Shown one piece after another: positions 52,840-61,212 of a DNA stretch of 64,000 bases. The DNA lies in assembly GCF_028368975.1 (NCBI RefSeq), contig NZ_JAQNDM010000002.1, forward strand, positions 5,326,425 through 5,390,424, in the 5' to 3' direction. The stretch is from Stigmatella ashevillena (lineage in GTDB: Bacteria; Myxococcota; Myxococcia; Myxococcales; Myxococcaceae). A program made the position numbers and the translations under genes. The notes under the pieces were generated by a model, which made no database searches, was not told where the DNA came from, and saw nothing but the letters and a program-made list of their open reading frames with translations. Position 1 is the stretch's first letter; each line of letters starts with the position of its first letter.

Positions 52840-53319
52840 ATGCACTCAAAGCTCGTGTTTGCCGCCGCCACGCTCCTGCTGTCGACGTCTGCCTTCGCGG
52901 AGGAGGATCTCAAGCCCGCTCAGGAAGAAGCCAAGGCCGCGTTCGAGGAGCAGATCGAGGAGTACTTGAAGCCCACCAACGAGAAGTGCGGCACCAAGCT
53001 CACGGTCAAAGCGGACTTCGAGAACTTCAAGGCGGAGACTTGGTCGGCGTCGACCTTCGCTTCGTACTGTGGCTCGGTGCTCGAAGGCATCCAGTCCATG
53101 TGCGAGCGGCCCGCTTACAAGAAGGCGATCTCCAAGAAGGTGAAGAGCGTGGCGTGCCTCCTGGCGGGCGCCAAGCCGGCGGAGAAGAATGATGGCAGCA
53201 ATGGGGCCGCGTTGCGGAACATGTCGCTGAGCAATGGCGTCTTCACCTACCACGCGAGCCAGGACCAAGCGAACCTCTCCGACAATACCAAGACGACCCT
53301 CGAGAAAGCCTTCAATTGA
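52840..53319 (+). CDS. Small exported protein, first of three-gene operon
   Basis: A 159-residue protein. GGAGAAA precedes the ATG at 52840 and residues 1-20 are a signal peptide ('LLLSTSAFA'). The mature part is mostly helical and Lys/Glu-rich, with four cysteines in two regions ('NEKCGTKLTVKADF' and 'ASYCGSVLEGIQSMCE', 'SVACLLAGA'), and a short beta-like end ('MSLSNGVFTYHASQDQ'). Next gene starts 2 bases past the stop. No known family. The three proteins have similar composition and may act together in the periplasm. Confidence 0.75.
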   Translation: MHSKLVFAAATLLLSTSAFAEEDLKPAQEEAKAAFEEQIEEYLKPTNEKCGTKLTVKADFENFKAETWSASTFASYCGSVLEGIQSMCERPAYKKAISKKVKSVACLLAGAKPAEKNDGSNGAALRNMSLSNGVFTYHASQDQANLSDNTKTTLEKAFN

Positions 53320-53321
53320 GC

Positions 53322-54107
53322 ATGGCGCGGACGCTGGCAGCCTCCGGGGTGTGGGGGGTGCTGTTGTTCGCCGCGGCCGCCCCCGCGCTCGCGGGGGCGC
53401 CGCTCCAGGCGGAGGCGCTCAAGGCCTACCGCGGTGACGATGGTCAGGGGGTGGAGATCGTCACGTTGGCCCCCCGCAAGGCTGCCGAGGTGCTGATCCG
53501 GGTGCGCGGGACGGACGCGCGGGATGACGGCATCGCGCTGCGCTGCGCGGTGGAGGATGTGGGCCGAGGCATCGACTACGTCACCCGCCACCGCGGCACC
53601 CGCTACACGCTCGTGGTCCAGCGCGACGGTGTCTACGAGGTCTTCCTTCCCGGCAAGCCATCGTTCCGCGTCAAGTTCAACTCGGAGGCGACGGACAAGG
53701 CCTCCGCGGCCGAGGTCATCGCTGCCCACCTGCAACAGCTCGAGTCGGGGCAGGTCGCGGCCTTCCAGAAGAAGCAATGGCCGCACTTGGAGCAGAAGTA
53801 CGCGGGGCGCGCCGCCAGCGCCCTGGCGGACCTGCAGAAAGCCTGCGGTACCCAGGCGGCCTTCACCTTTGACTGGAAGACCTTCAGCGACGAGGTGATG
53901 GGTGAACTCGATGTCTGGGCCGCCTGTGCGCCGCTCGTCGCCCAGGCCCGGAGCCACTGCGCCGCGGTGAAGGGCGTCACCTCGCTCGTCTGCCGCTTCG
54001 GCCCCGTCCTCTCCTTGGAGCGTGCGGATTCCACGCTCGTGTTCACCACCACGGCCCGGGGCGCAGCAGAAGGGCCCGCCGTCTTGGCAAAGAGCCTCTC
54101 CCCATGA
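53322..54107 (+). CDS. Exported protein, second of three-gene operon
   Basis: A 261-residue exported protein (signal peptide residues 1-24, 'AAPALAG'). The first half is beta-rich ('GVEIVTLAPRKAAEVLIRV', 'RYTLVVQRDGVYEVFLPGK'). The second half is helical with cysteines, and repeats the style of the first gene: 'DWKTFSDEVMGELDVWAAC' recalls 'ADFENFKAETWSASTFASYC' and 'VKGVTSLVCRFG' recalls 'VKSVACLLAGA'. So it is an enlarged homologue of the first protein with an added N-terminal domain. ATG at 53322; TTG at 53316 is open. Overlaps the next gene by 4 bases. Confidence 0.75.
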   Translation: MARTLAASGVWGVLLFAAAAPALAGAPLQAEALKAYRGDDGQGVEIVTLAPRKAAEVLIRVRGTDARDDGIALRCAVEDVGRGIDYVTRHRGTRYTLVVQRDGVYEVFLPGKPSFRVKFNSEATDKASAAEVIAAHLQQLESGQVAAFQKKQWPHLEQKYAGRAASALADLQKACGTQAAFTFDWKTFSDEVMGELDVWAACAPLVAQARSHCAAVKGVTSLVCRFGPVLSLERADSTLVFTTTARGAAEGPAVLAKSLSP

Positions 54108-54859
54108 CGCGGCGAGCACTCGTCGTCTGCTTCCTCTGCGCGATGGTGGCCCACGCCCGGCCTCCCGCCTCTCTCCAAGACTTGAAGGCGCTGGCTTCCC
54201 AAAAGGCTTGGGCCGAGCTTCTCGAGCGCGCGGAAGACCTTCCGCCCGCGGACCGCACCGGTGAGTGGCGGGCCTGGGTGACAGAGGCCGCGACGGCCGC
54301 GGTCGAGGCGGCCGAGCCCACCCGCCAGGAGCCGTTCACCGCTTCGTCGAAGGCACGGTCCCTGAGCCAACGGTATGACTTTCTGGCCCGGGCACCGCGC
54401 TTTGCCGCCGCCCGGGATGCCGCCGCGCGCAAGGGACTCGAGCGCTGCCTCGAACTCGACCGGAAGGAGTGCCTCGACACCTACGTGGCGCTCACGCCGG
54501 AGGTGAGTCCCGACGCGGCCCTCGAAGCCGCCCACCTCGTGAGGAAAGACCACTTCGCCTACGTGCCGATGCCACTCTTCGCCGCCGCGGTGAACGGTCT
54601 CAAGGACGCCAAGGCGTGCAAGGACGAAGGCTTGGCCGAGACAGCCATTGCGGCACTCGGCCTGCCCACGACGGACCCCCGTGCGGCCGATGCCAAGAAG
54701 GTGGCCTTTGAGTGGTGCTGGGCTGCCCTGGCGCCCAAGCTCAAGGCGGCGATGGTGGGCGCCTCTTCCTACTTCCTCACGAACGCCTGCCAGCCGATGC
54801 GCGCAAAGAAGGCTTTGACCGAGCTGCAGGATGACCTGTGCAAGGACGACGGCCTGTAG
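54104..54859 (+). CDS. Exported helical protein, third of three-gene operon
   Basis: A 251-residue protein whose ATG overlaps the previous stop (ATGA). Short signal peptide (residues 1-18, 'AMVAHA'), then a chain of helices rich in Ala/Lys/Glu ('LQDLKALASQKAWAELLER', 'AAARKGLERCLELDRKECL'), with paired cysteines suggesting disulfides. Helical repeats could bind protein. No family recognised. The three-gene transcript seems complete: no further gene follows on this strand for ~380 bases. Confidence 0.72.
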   Translation: MTRRALVVCFLCAMVAHARPPASLQDLKALASQKAWAELLERAEDLPPADRTGEWRAWVTEAATAAVEAAEPTRQEPFTASSKARSLSQRYDFLARAPRFAAARDAAARKGLERCLELDRKECLDTYVALTPEVSPDAALEAAHLVRKDHFAYVPMPLFAAAVNGLKDAKACKDEGLAETAIAALGLPTTDPRAADAKKVAFEWCWAALAPKLKAAMVGASSYFLTNACQPMRAKKALTELQDDLCKDDGL

Positions 54860-54870
54860 CTGACCAGGGT

Positions 54871-55117
54871 TCACGCTCCGAAGGGGCTTCTTCTCCGGGC
54901 ACGGTACACGTCGAGGACGGGATCCCACGTGCCCAGGACCCAAGGCAGCACTTCCTCCACGATGGCCCGGCGAATCTCCTCCGCGGCGTGCGTCTTCGAA
55001 AGCCGCTCGGCCAGCATCTCCGCGGGGTACCAGGCGTCGCAGCGAGGCGAGCGTGTCCGGGCGCGCGTGGCGCCTCGCGTCTTCCCATGCCTCATCCACG
55101 AGATCCGGCCTCAAAAT
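54871..55117 (-). pseudogene. Probable fragment of a cytoplasmic helical protein
   Basis: On the minus strand 'PDLVDEAWEDARRHA' (from ~55112) and, in the adjacent frame, 'DAWYPAEMLAERLSKTHAAEE' and 'VEEVLPWVLGTWDPVLDVY' look like one protein split by a frameshift near 55065, ending at 54871. A 74-residue open frame (55095 start) covers the second part only. Neither part matches a family I know. The rest of 54860-55237 shows only the inverted repeats described next. Confidence 0.35.
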
Positions 55118-55155
55118 CCTGGGTCCCCGTGCGTTCTGGAGGGAACGGGTGGACC

Positions 55156-55165
55156 GAACCGGTTC
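55156..55165. promoter_or_regulatory. GAACCGGTTC palindrome
   Basis: A 10-base perfect palindrome, ~73 bases upstream of the ATG at 55238. It may be half of a regulatory region together with the larger inverted repeat next to it. Confidence 0.3.
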
Positions 55166-55176
55166 CAGAAACCCAA

Positions 55177-55211
55177 GGCATTACCATGGGTTGTGAACCT
55201 CGGGTAATGCC
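55177..55211. promoter_or_regulatory. Inverted repeat GGCATTACC...GGTAATGCC before reductase gene
   Basis: GGCATTACC (55177-55185) and GGTAATGCC (55203-55211) are perfect 9-base inverted half sites with a 17-base spacer, ending 27 bases before the ATG at 55238. It could be an operator or an mRNA-leader hairpin; no regulator is linked. Confidence 0.4.
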
Positions 55212-55237
55212 GGGACGCTCCCAAGCGTTGGGTCGGT

Positions 55238-55762
55238 ATGAGAAAGCTCAAGTACCACGTGGCCACGACGGCCGATGGGTTCATCTCCCGCGAGGATGGC
55301 TCCTGGGATTTCTTCCCCACCGAGGGCGGCCACATCCCCGAGTTCGTCGAGTCCCTGAACACCTACGGCGCCGTGCTGATGGGGCGCAAGACGTACGAGG
55401 TGGGCCTGAAGGTGGGCGTGGCGGACCCCTATCCCCAGCTCGACAGCTACGTCTTCTCACGCACCCTGAAGGAGAGCCCCAGCCCCCGGGTGAAGCTCGT
55501 CTCGAGCGATGCCGCGGCCGTGGTCCGGACGCTGAAGGAGCAACCGGGCCGCGACCTCTGGCTGTGCGGCGGGGGAGAGCTCGCCACGGTGCTCTTCGCC
55601 GAGGGGCTCGTCGATGAGGTCATCCTCAAGCTGAACCCCCTTCTGCTGGGCTCGGGCACCCCGCTGCTTGCCCACTTGAAGGAGCCCTCCCGAATGGAGC
55701 TGCTCTCCACCAAGGTGTACCGGGGCGGCGTGGTGCTCTTGCACTACAGCGTGCTGCGATGA
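55238..55762 (+). CDS. RibD C-terminal/dihydrofolate reductase-like protein
   Basis: A 174-residue cytoplasmic reductase-like protein of the RibD_C/DHFR family. Family marks: 'YHVATTADGFISREDGSW' near the N-terminus, 'AVLMGRKTYEVGL', 'GRDLWLCGGGELATVLFA' and 'EVILKLNPLLLGSGTPLL'. It should bind NADPH and reduce a pterin or riboflavin-like substrate, but single-domain members have unknown substrates. Not linked to riboflavin genes here. Its upstream inverted repeats suggest individual regulation. Confidence 0.85.
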   Translation: MRKLKYHVATTADGFISREDGSWDFFPTEGGHIPEFVESLNTYGAVLMGRKTYEVGLKVGVADPYPQLDSYVFSRTLKESPSPRVKLVSSDAAAVVRTLKEQPGRDLWLCGGGELATVLFAEGLVDEVILKLNPLLLGSGTPLLAHLKEPSRMELLSTKVYRGGVVLLHYSVLR

Positions 55763-55768
55763 AGGAGG

Positions 55769-56251
55769 CTACTTGCGCCCCTTCTCCGAGCGGAACAGGC
55801 GCGCCAGCCGCTTCGCGGGCCCGTCATCTCCCAGCTTGGTGGCCACGTAGGCCCCCACCGAGGCCAGCTTTCGCCGCGAGTCGCTCGGCCTGGCCTCCTC
55901 GTCCACCGGCCCGGGAGGCAGCGGCAAGTCTCCGGGCAGGCTGCAATCCCTCAACAGGCGGCGCGCCAGGTCTCTCTCATCGTCGCTCGCGTGGGGCATG
56001 AGCAGGTGGCACACCTCCGCGTGGCCGTGGGCCGCGGAGATGAGCAGCGCCGTCTCGCCCAGCTCATCCGTGAGGAAGGGCTCGGCCCCCGCGGCCAGCA
56101 GCGCCTGAACCACGTGCACGTGCCCAGCCTCGGCCGACACCATGAGCGGCGTGCGGCCCCGCTCACCGGGAAGGTTCGGGTCTGCTCCCTCGGCCAGCAG
56201 CGCTTTCACGCGCGTCAGCTCGCCCGCACTCACGGCATCGAACAGGGACAT
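55769..56251 (-). CDS. Ankyrin-repeat protein
   Basis: A 160-residue protein with GGAGG before the ATG at 56251; an upstream GTG at 56260 is open. Residues ~3-95 form three ankyrin repeats ('SLFDAVSAGELTRVKALLA', 'GRTPLMVSAEAGHVHVVQALL' region, 'GETALLISAAHGHAEVCHLLM'). The rest is charged ('KLGDDGPAKRLARLFRSEK'). It is likely cytoplasmic and binds another protein. Its stop converges with the reductase gene, 6 bases apart. Confidence 0.85.
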   Translation of the reverse strand: MSLFDAVSAGELTRVKALLAEGADPNLPGERGRTPLMVSAEAGHVHVVQALLAAGAEPFLTDELGETALLISAAHGHAEVCHLLMPHASDDERDLARRLLRDCSLPGDLPLPPGPVDEEARPSDSRRKLASVGAYVATKLGDDGPAKRLARLFRSEKGRK

Positions 56252-56335
56252 CCACACCACCTCCAGCCCGGAAGCATGGCGCCTCCGCCCCCCCGAGCGC
56301 CAGCCCGCCCTTGCCCGGCCGCAGGGCAGCCCGCC

Positions 56336-57295
56336 TCAGAGCCCCCCGTACGAGGGCTCGAACGCGCTGGGGACCAGCAGCGTCCCGGAGCCCGTCACGG
56401 CCCCCACGGTGATGCGGTAGATGCTCTGGGTGTTGCCCGCGTTGGAGAGAAAGCCCACCTGGGTGTTGCTCATCCAGCTGGGGAAGGTGTCCTGGGCGCG
56501 GGGCTCTCCCGGGTGGTCCGTCAAGCGGGTGAGCGTCCCAAACGAGGGGCGCAGCGAGGCCGTGAAGATGCGGGAGCCCGAAATGGGCCCGCCATCCAGC
56601 GCCACCTGGGTGCCATCCGGCGACACCACCGCCCGGTTCACCACTTCGTTGTTCAGGTTGTCGGCGACGTTGGCGATGGCGCCATTGCTGAGGGTGACCC
56701 GCTTGAGCTGGTTGAGGAAGCCGCTGTTCAACCCGGCCGGCACCAACACGCTCAACCCATCCGGAAAGAAGGAGGGCGCGCCGAAGGACGTGGAGGTGTT
56801 GGGGGTGAGCTCCTGGAAGCCACTGCCGTCCGCGTTCACCCGGCCCAGCGACAGCGCGCCCGAGCCATCATTGAAGGAGAACACGATGACCCGGCCATCC
56901 GGGCTGAAGGTGGGGTGGCGGAACTGGGTGCACGTGGGGCACGCAGCGTCCCGCGAGGCAATGACGGTGGAGGGCGAGCCCGTCCCCGCGGTGGGCACCG
57001 TGCGGATCTCCGAGTTGAAGCCCGAGGTCTCCTGCACGAAGACCGCGATGCGGCCGGAGCGATCCACCGAGGGGAAGGAGACGCCGCCGCCCACCGTGAG
57101 CCGCTGGGGATCGTTCGGGTCTCCCCGGTCATCCACCACATAGAGGTTGCGGTCTTCCCGCACGAAGACGAAGCCGCGGGTGAACAACACGCTGCCGCCT
57201 CCCCCGCCACCACCACCGTCGATGTCGATGGGCTCGCACGCCGTCAACCCCAGCGCGAGCACCAGCGCGCCGGCCTTCCATCCGAGATATCTCAT
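56336..57295 (-). CDS. Lipoprotein with TolB-like beta-propeller
   Basis: A 319-residue lipoprotein: lipobox 'LGLTACEP' (Cys20), then eight consecutive glycines, then a six-bladed PD40/TolB-like propeller. Blade motifs include 'LYVVDDRGDPNDPQRLTVGG', 'HPTFSPDGRVIVFSFNDG', 'APSFFPDGLSVLVP' and 'RAVVSPDGTQVALDGG'. It is tethered to a membrane and exposed in the periplasm or outside, for protein binding. The poly-Gly acts as a flexible spacer. No Pal/TolA gene is adjacent. Confidence 0.83.
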   Translation of the reverse strand: MRYLGWKAGALVLALGLTACEPIDIDGGGGGGGGSVLFTRGFVFVREDRNLYVVDDRGDPNDPQRLTVGGGVSFPSVDRSGRIAVFVQETSGFNSEIRTVPTAGTGSPSTVIASRDAACPTCTQFRHPTFSPDGRVIVFSFNDGSGALSLGRVNADGSGFQELTPNTSTSFGAPSFFPDGLSVLVPAGLNSGFLNQLKRVTLSNGAIANVADNLNNEVVNRAVVSPDGTQVALDGGPISGSRIFTASLRPSFGTLTRLTDHPGEPRAQDTFPSWMSNTQVGFLSNAGNTQSIYRITVGAVTGSGTLLVPSAFEPSYGGL

Positions 57296-57389
57296 GGGCT
57301 CCCCGCTCCTGCGTATCCGCGCGTCACTCTGGAGGGCTGTCCGCGCGCCGTCAAAAACTCACGCCGGGCTCCCGGGTGTGGGCCGAGGC

Positions 57390-57917
57390 CTACCGCTGGA
57401 GCTTCTGCAGCTCGTTGCGGCACGGGTTGCAGAGCGCCAACTGCTTGCGGTCCACGTCCTGGGGCGTCTGCGCCTGACACATGACGCAGCGCGCATCCTC
57501 GCAGTAGGAGAGCCCCAGCAGGTGCCCCGCCTGGTTGAGGACTTCGGCCTGCACGCGGCGACGCAGCAATTCGGAGCTCGCGCCGGCCCGCAGCCGGGCC
57601 TCGCTCACCACACCGCTGCGCGACTCCCGGTCCGCCTCGCCAAAGACAAAGGCCGTGTCCGGCACGAACAGGTCCACGTCCGTGACGCCCAGCACCAGCG
57701 TGTGCGCGGGCTCCTGGAGCGTCACCAGCCGCCGCATGATGGCGTTGCAGTGGTACTGGGCGCGGCTCTTGTTGAAGGCGTAGTCGGGCCGGGACAGGAC
57801 GGTCTTGCTCGCCACGGCCGAGAGCCCCAGGTGTGTCGCCAGGGGTTCCTCAAGGTCCTTGAGCAGGGAGGTGGAGGGCTGACCCACGGTGACCAGGAGG
57901 AGCACCTTCCGCGTCAT
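57390..57917 (-). CDS. Archaemetzincin-like protein with altered zinc site
   Basis: A 175-residue protein related to archaemetzincins (Zn proteases). The ATG at 57917 has AAAGGAC at correct spacing. The family C-terminal block is recognisable in 'LNQAGHLLGLSYC', then 'CVMCQ' and 'LALCNPCRNEL'. In active members the first block is HExxHxxGxxH; here the first His is Asn, the Glu is Gln and the third His is Tyr, with only the middle His kept. The structural Cys cluster (C...CxxC...CxxC) is retained. It should not cleave peptides by the usual mechanism. Confidence 0.75.
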   Translation of the reverse strand: MTRKVLLLVTVGQPSTSLLKDLEEPLATHLGLSAVASKTVLSRPDYAFNKSRAQYHCNAIMRRLVTLQEPAHTLVLGVTDVDLFVPDTAFVFGEADRESRSGVVSEARLRAGASSELLRRRVQAEVLNQAGHLLGLSYCEDARCVMCQAQTPQDVDRKQLALCNPCRNELQKLQR

Positions 57918-57977
57918 CAACGCCACCGTCCTTTGCGAAGTCCCGGGCTACCGGAGGCACACCGCCCGAGAGAAAGG

Positions 57978-58051
57978 TGGCTGGGGCGCAAGGATTCGAA
58001 CCTTGATAATCAGATTCAAAGTCTGACGTCCTGCCATTAGACGACGCCCCA
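57978..58051 (-). tRNA. tRNA-Gln (UUG)
   Basis: On the minus strand the acceptor TGGGGCG (58051-58045) pairs with CGCCCCA (57988-57982), with an encoded G-CCA tail ending at 57978. Anticodon loop CTTTGAA gives anticodon UUG (58019-58017). D-arm GTCTAATGGCAGGAC, T-arm GGTTCGAATCC. All four arms are intact. Sole complete tRNA seen. Confidence 0.93.
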
Positions 58052-58246
58052 GTGAGTTCGCGCTGTCCGAGACCGGAGTGTAGGCCATCCCGGTCCTGGC
58101 GGAAACTTCTCTCGCACGGATCTTCTCCGGTTTCCAGCCCTCTGATGGAGCCCCCTCCCCCTGGGGGCGTTCAATGGGGGACACCTGCCCGCTTTTGGTG
58201 GGGGAGAACCTGGGGAGCGGCCCCTGCGCCCCTCGCCCGGGACAGC

Positions 58247-59349
58247 TTATGGGCGCCCTTCTTCCGAGCTGGACTCCTGCTTGGGGCCCTTGGGTTCCGT
58301 GTCCACGCCTTGCTGCTCGAAGAGCGCGAGGTAGGGCTCATACCGGTAGAGGCGGTGGCGCTTCTGGCCCGTCGTCTCGCGCAGCACGCCCATCCGCTCC
58401 ATCTGCTCGATGAGATGGCTCGCCGCCCCATATGAACAGCCCAGGTGCTCCTCGGCGGCACGCACCGAGATGACGGGCCGCTCGAAGAGGTAGTCCAGAA
58501 GCCGTCCTCCCAGCGCACTGTCGGCCAGCTTCTGCCGGGTCTCTTCTCGCAGTTTGAGAATGGAGCGTGCCGTGCGCGTCGCGGCACCGCTGACTTCCGC
58601 CACGCCCCGCAGGAAGAAGCGCAACCACCCTTCCCAGTCCCCGTCGGTCCGGATGGCCGTGAGCCGGTCGTAATACTCCTGCCGGTGCGCCTTCAGGAAC
58701 ACACTGAGGTACAGCAAAGGCCGCTCCAAGATGCGCCGCTCACGCAACAGGAGGGTGATCAGCAATCGGCCGACGCGCCCATTGCCATCCAAGAAGGGGT
58801 GGATCGTCTCGAACTGGGCATGCGCGAGGCCACATTGGATGAGCACCGGAAGCGTCCCCGGCTCGTGCAGGAACTTCTCCAGGTTGTCGAGCGCGGTCAT
58901 CATTTCGTGCGGAGGCGGGGGAACGAAGGTCGCACTGGCCAAGGAGCACCCCTGGGACCAATCCAGTTCTGACTGGTCCGGAACTCCCCGGGGTTGCGTT
59001 CGCTTCCACGGCCGCCGTGCATCAAGTGCTCGTGAATCTCTCGCAGCAACCAGAGTGAGCGGGGCAAATCCGAGAGCCGCTGGAGGCCATGGTTCATCGC
59101 GCGAACGTAATTGATGACCTCCTCTGCATCCTTGGAGCGCTTCGGCCCCTGCGCGTCCATCTCGTACTCGAGGACGTCCTCCAAGGTGCTCTGGGTGCCT
59201 GCGATCTGTGAGCTGAGGACCGCCTCTTGTCGCACGTACATGGAAACGAAGAGGTCCGGATTGGGGAGGATGGACCCCGCCCCATCCAGACGTCCCAGGG
59301 CCAGGGTCGCCTCGCTCAGCAGGGCCGTCAGTTCTCCTTCCAATCGCAC
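58247..59349 (-). pseudogene. Fic family protein, frameshifted
   Basis: Two minus-strand frames form one Fic protein. The first, from 59349 (GTG), has the N-terminal domain: 'LLSEATLALGRLDGAGSIL', 'SSQIAGTQSTLEDVLEYE' and 'LREIHEHLMHG...GEFRTSQNWIG'. The second carries the active site 'HPFLDGNGRVGR' with 'FETI' before and a winged-helix C-terminus. They join only if one base is restored near 58950. Fic enzymes AMPylate proteins; the S-x-x-x-E-type inhibitory segment ('SSQIAGTQ') is present. The start is doubtful: similarity begins before 59349 ('FQFPPTPPV') without an ATG. Sequencing error cannot be excluded. Confidence 0.78.
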
Positions 59350-59400
59350 CGGAGGTGTTGGAGGAAACTGAAATACTCGGGCGCGTGGCGTGGAGCTATT

Positions 59401-59439
59401 AAAAAAAATGGCCCGGACCTCCTCAAGGAGGCCCAGGCC
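59401..59439 (-). terminator. Rho-independent terminator
   Basis: On the minus strand a 13-bp stem (GGCCTGGGCCTCC / GGAGGTCCGGGCC, two wobble pairs), loop TTGA, then A and eight T's (59408-59401). It lies 30 bases past the stop of the AT-hook gene and before the Fic relic. Confidence 0.9.
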
Positions 59440-59468
59440 GCAGGCTCTGCCCCACCGCGAGGGCGTGC

Positions 59469-59984
59469 TCAGGCCGTGTGCAGCACACCGTTGGCGGACT
59501 CGGCCTCTACGGCGGCGATGGCCTCGGGTGAAGCCCCCTCCGCGAACAAGGGCGCGCTGGCGCGGGCCTTCGGCGGACGGCCCCGCCGACGCGGCGCGGT
59601 ATCCTCTCCGGGCGCGGCCTGCGTCTCCTGCACGGGCACCCCTTCCACCCGGGGCGCCTTGCGCACCGGCCGCGGCAGGCTGATGGCGTCCAGCTTCGCG
59701 CTCAGCTCCGCATCCTCCTCTGCGAAGATGCGCGCGTAGGCCAACGCCCGCTGCCCCTTCTGCAAGAGCGCCTCCTGGCCCTCGTACAGTGACTGGCGGG
59801 CCGCCTCCAGCGCCGCCTGCGCCCGGGCCACTTCCTCCGCCTTCTGCTTCACCCGGGCCGCCGCCTCTTCCAACACGCCCCGGTCCACATCCGGGAACTT
59901 CACCCCCGCCAGGTCCTGGCCAAACAGCTTCAGCAAATCCTGCATCGCGGGAGAAATGGGCTCGTTTCCGGACGGATCAAACAT
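59469..59984 (-). CDS. Coiled-coil protein with AT-hook motif
   Basis: A 171-residue acidic protein. GGAGG sets the ATG at 59984. Residues ~15-110 are a long helix with heptad-like Ala/Leu spacing ('EEAAARVKQKAEEVARAQAAL'-type, 'LYEGQEALLQKGQRALAYA'), a predicted coiled coil. Residues ~125-145 hold 'RRRGRPPKAR', a perfect AT-hook core (RGRP) for minor-groove binding. The tail is Ala/Glu rich. It may be a small chromosome-associated or regulatory protein; myxobacteria use AT-hooks (as in CarD). Unknown target. Confidence 0.7.
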   Translation of the reverse strand: MFDPSGNEPISPAMQDLLKLFGQDLAGVKFPDVDRGVLEEAAARVKQKAEEVARAQAALEAARQSLYEGQEALLQKGQRALAYARIFAEEDAELSAKLDAISLPRPVRKAPRVEGVPVQETQAAPGEDTAPRRRGRPPKARASAPLFAEGASPEAIAAVEAESANGVLHTA

Positions 59985-60105
59985 GGTGGACCTCCGAGGT
60001 AGGCCCTCCATCTGCACAGATGTTCAGCACCTTTTCAAGGGCTGCGCTCCCAGGGCCGGTAAATCGGCCCGGGCCGATTCCATTCCCCGTCCCGCCAGCG
60101 GCGCC

Positions 60106-61212
60106 TCAGTCCACGCGCACCAGCGCCACGTCCTTCACGCCCGCGAAAGGATCCACCTCCACCGCGAGGTAGTGCCGCCCCACCCCATCGAAGCGCTCGG
60201 GGATGGCGCCCCCTCCGCCCGAGATGAACGCCGGGATGCCCGCGTTCGAGAACGCATAATACGAGTGCACGTGGCCATAGAGCGTCAGGTCCACCCCCGC
60301 CCTCGCCAGTTTGCCCACCAGCCCCGCCGCCTCATTGCGGCTGCTGAACGAGCCGTTGCGCACGCCCACCGGCTCCAGCGGCGCGATGTGCATGCCCACC
60401 ACGTGCACCGCGCCGCGCGCCTCCTCCAGCCAGGTGTCGAGCTGCTCCTCCACCAGCGGATCCACCGTGCCGTCCGCCGAATCCACCATCGTGAAGCGCA
60501 CCCCCTGGAAGCCGAAGTGGTGGCTGCCCCGTCCCACCAGCGCGTGGTACGCCGTGTCGCCCCCGCTGTAGGTCTCGTGGTTGCCCAGCGTGGCGTACAG
60601 CGGAATGCGCGACGCCGTCAGCCGCTCCTGGAACTCCTCCAACTGGTCCTGGGTGCCCCGCTCCGTCAAATCCCCCGAGAAGAAGATGAACCGCAGCGCC
60701 GGGTCCTCGTTCATGCGCGCGTAGATGTCCCCAACCTTGGGGAGCGCCTCCTGCACGTCCGCCAGCGCCGCGAACCGGAACGGCCGCGCCTCGTCCCACC
60801 CCGGGGGCGCCACCGTGAGGCGCGCGCCCGCCCCCGGCCGCAGCCGCACCCGCCACACCTTCTCCGTGGGCACCCCCGCGGGGCCGGCCTCGAGGGCCAG
60901 CGGCTCCCCGGTGCCCTCCGCCACCGCCACCAGCTGCGCGTCCGGCATGGCATTGCGCACCCGGAGCATCCACCACTCGGGCGCACCGGCCGTGGCCACC
61001 GTCCGCACATGGAAGGCCGGCGCATTGCCCCACAGCGTCAGCGCCCCGGACTCCAGGCCCCGCACCGCCGCCAGCCCCTCCTCCACCGTCACCGAGAGCC
61101 CTCCGCCCTCGGCGCGGCCTACCTCCAGATCCTTCTGCGCGCGCCCCTCCGCGGGCCGCACACACCCGGCCAGCAGACACGCCCCCCACAGCCACCCCAC
61201 AAGTTGCCTCAC
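60106..61212 (-). CDS. Metallophosphoesterase lipoprotein
   Basis: A 368-residue calcineurin-like phosphoesterase. GTG at 61212 overlaps the upstream stop (GTGA). Lipobox 'CLLAGC' (Cys16). An N-terminal beta domain (~30-140) resembles purple-acid-phosphatase-like modules. Catalytic motifs: 'LADVQ' (D-x-H/Q), 'SGDLTERG', 'LGNHE', 'VGMHIAPLEP', 'GHVHSYY'. These bind two metals. Exported and membrane-tethered, it probably hydrolyses phosphate esters outside the cell; substrate unknown. Cotranslated with the preceding barrel protein. Confidence 0.85.
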   Translation of the reverse strand: MRQLVGWLWGACLLAGCVRPAEGRAQKDLEVGRAEGGGLSVTVEEGLAAVRGLESGALTLWGNAPAFHVRTVATAGAPEWWMLRVRNAMPDAQLVAVAEGTGEPLALEAGPAGVPTEKVWRVRLRPGAGARLTVAPPGWDEARPFRFAALADVQEALPKVGDIYARMNEDPALRFIFFSGDLTERGTQDQLEEFQERLTASRIPLYATLGNHETYSGGDTAYHALVGRGSHHFGFQGVRFTMVDSADGTVDPLVEEQLDTWLEEARGAVHVVGMHIAPLEPVGVRNGSFSSRNEAAGLVGKLARAGVDLTLYGHVHSYYAFSNAGIPAFISGGGGAIPERFDGVGRHYLAVEVDPFAGVKDVALVRVD

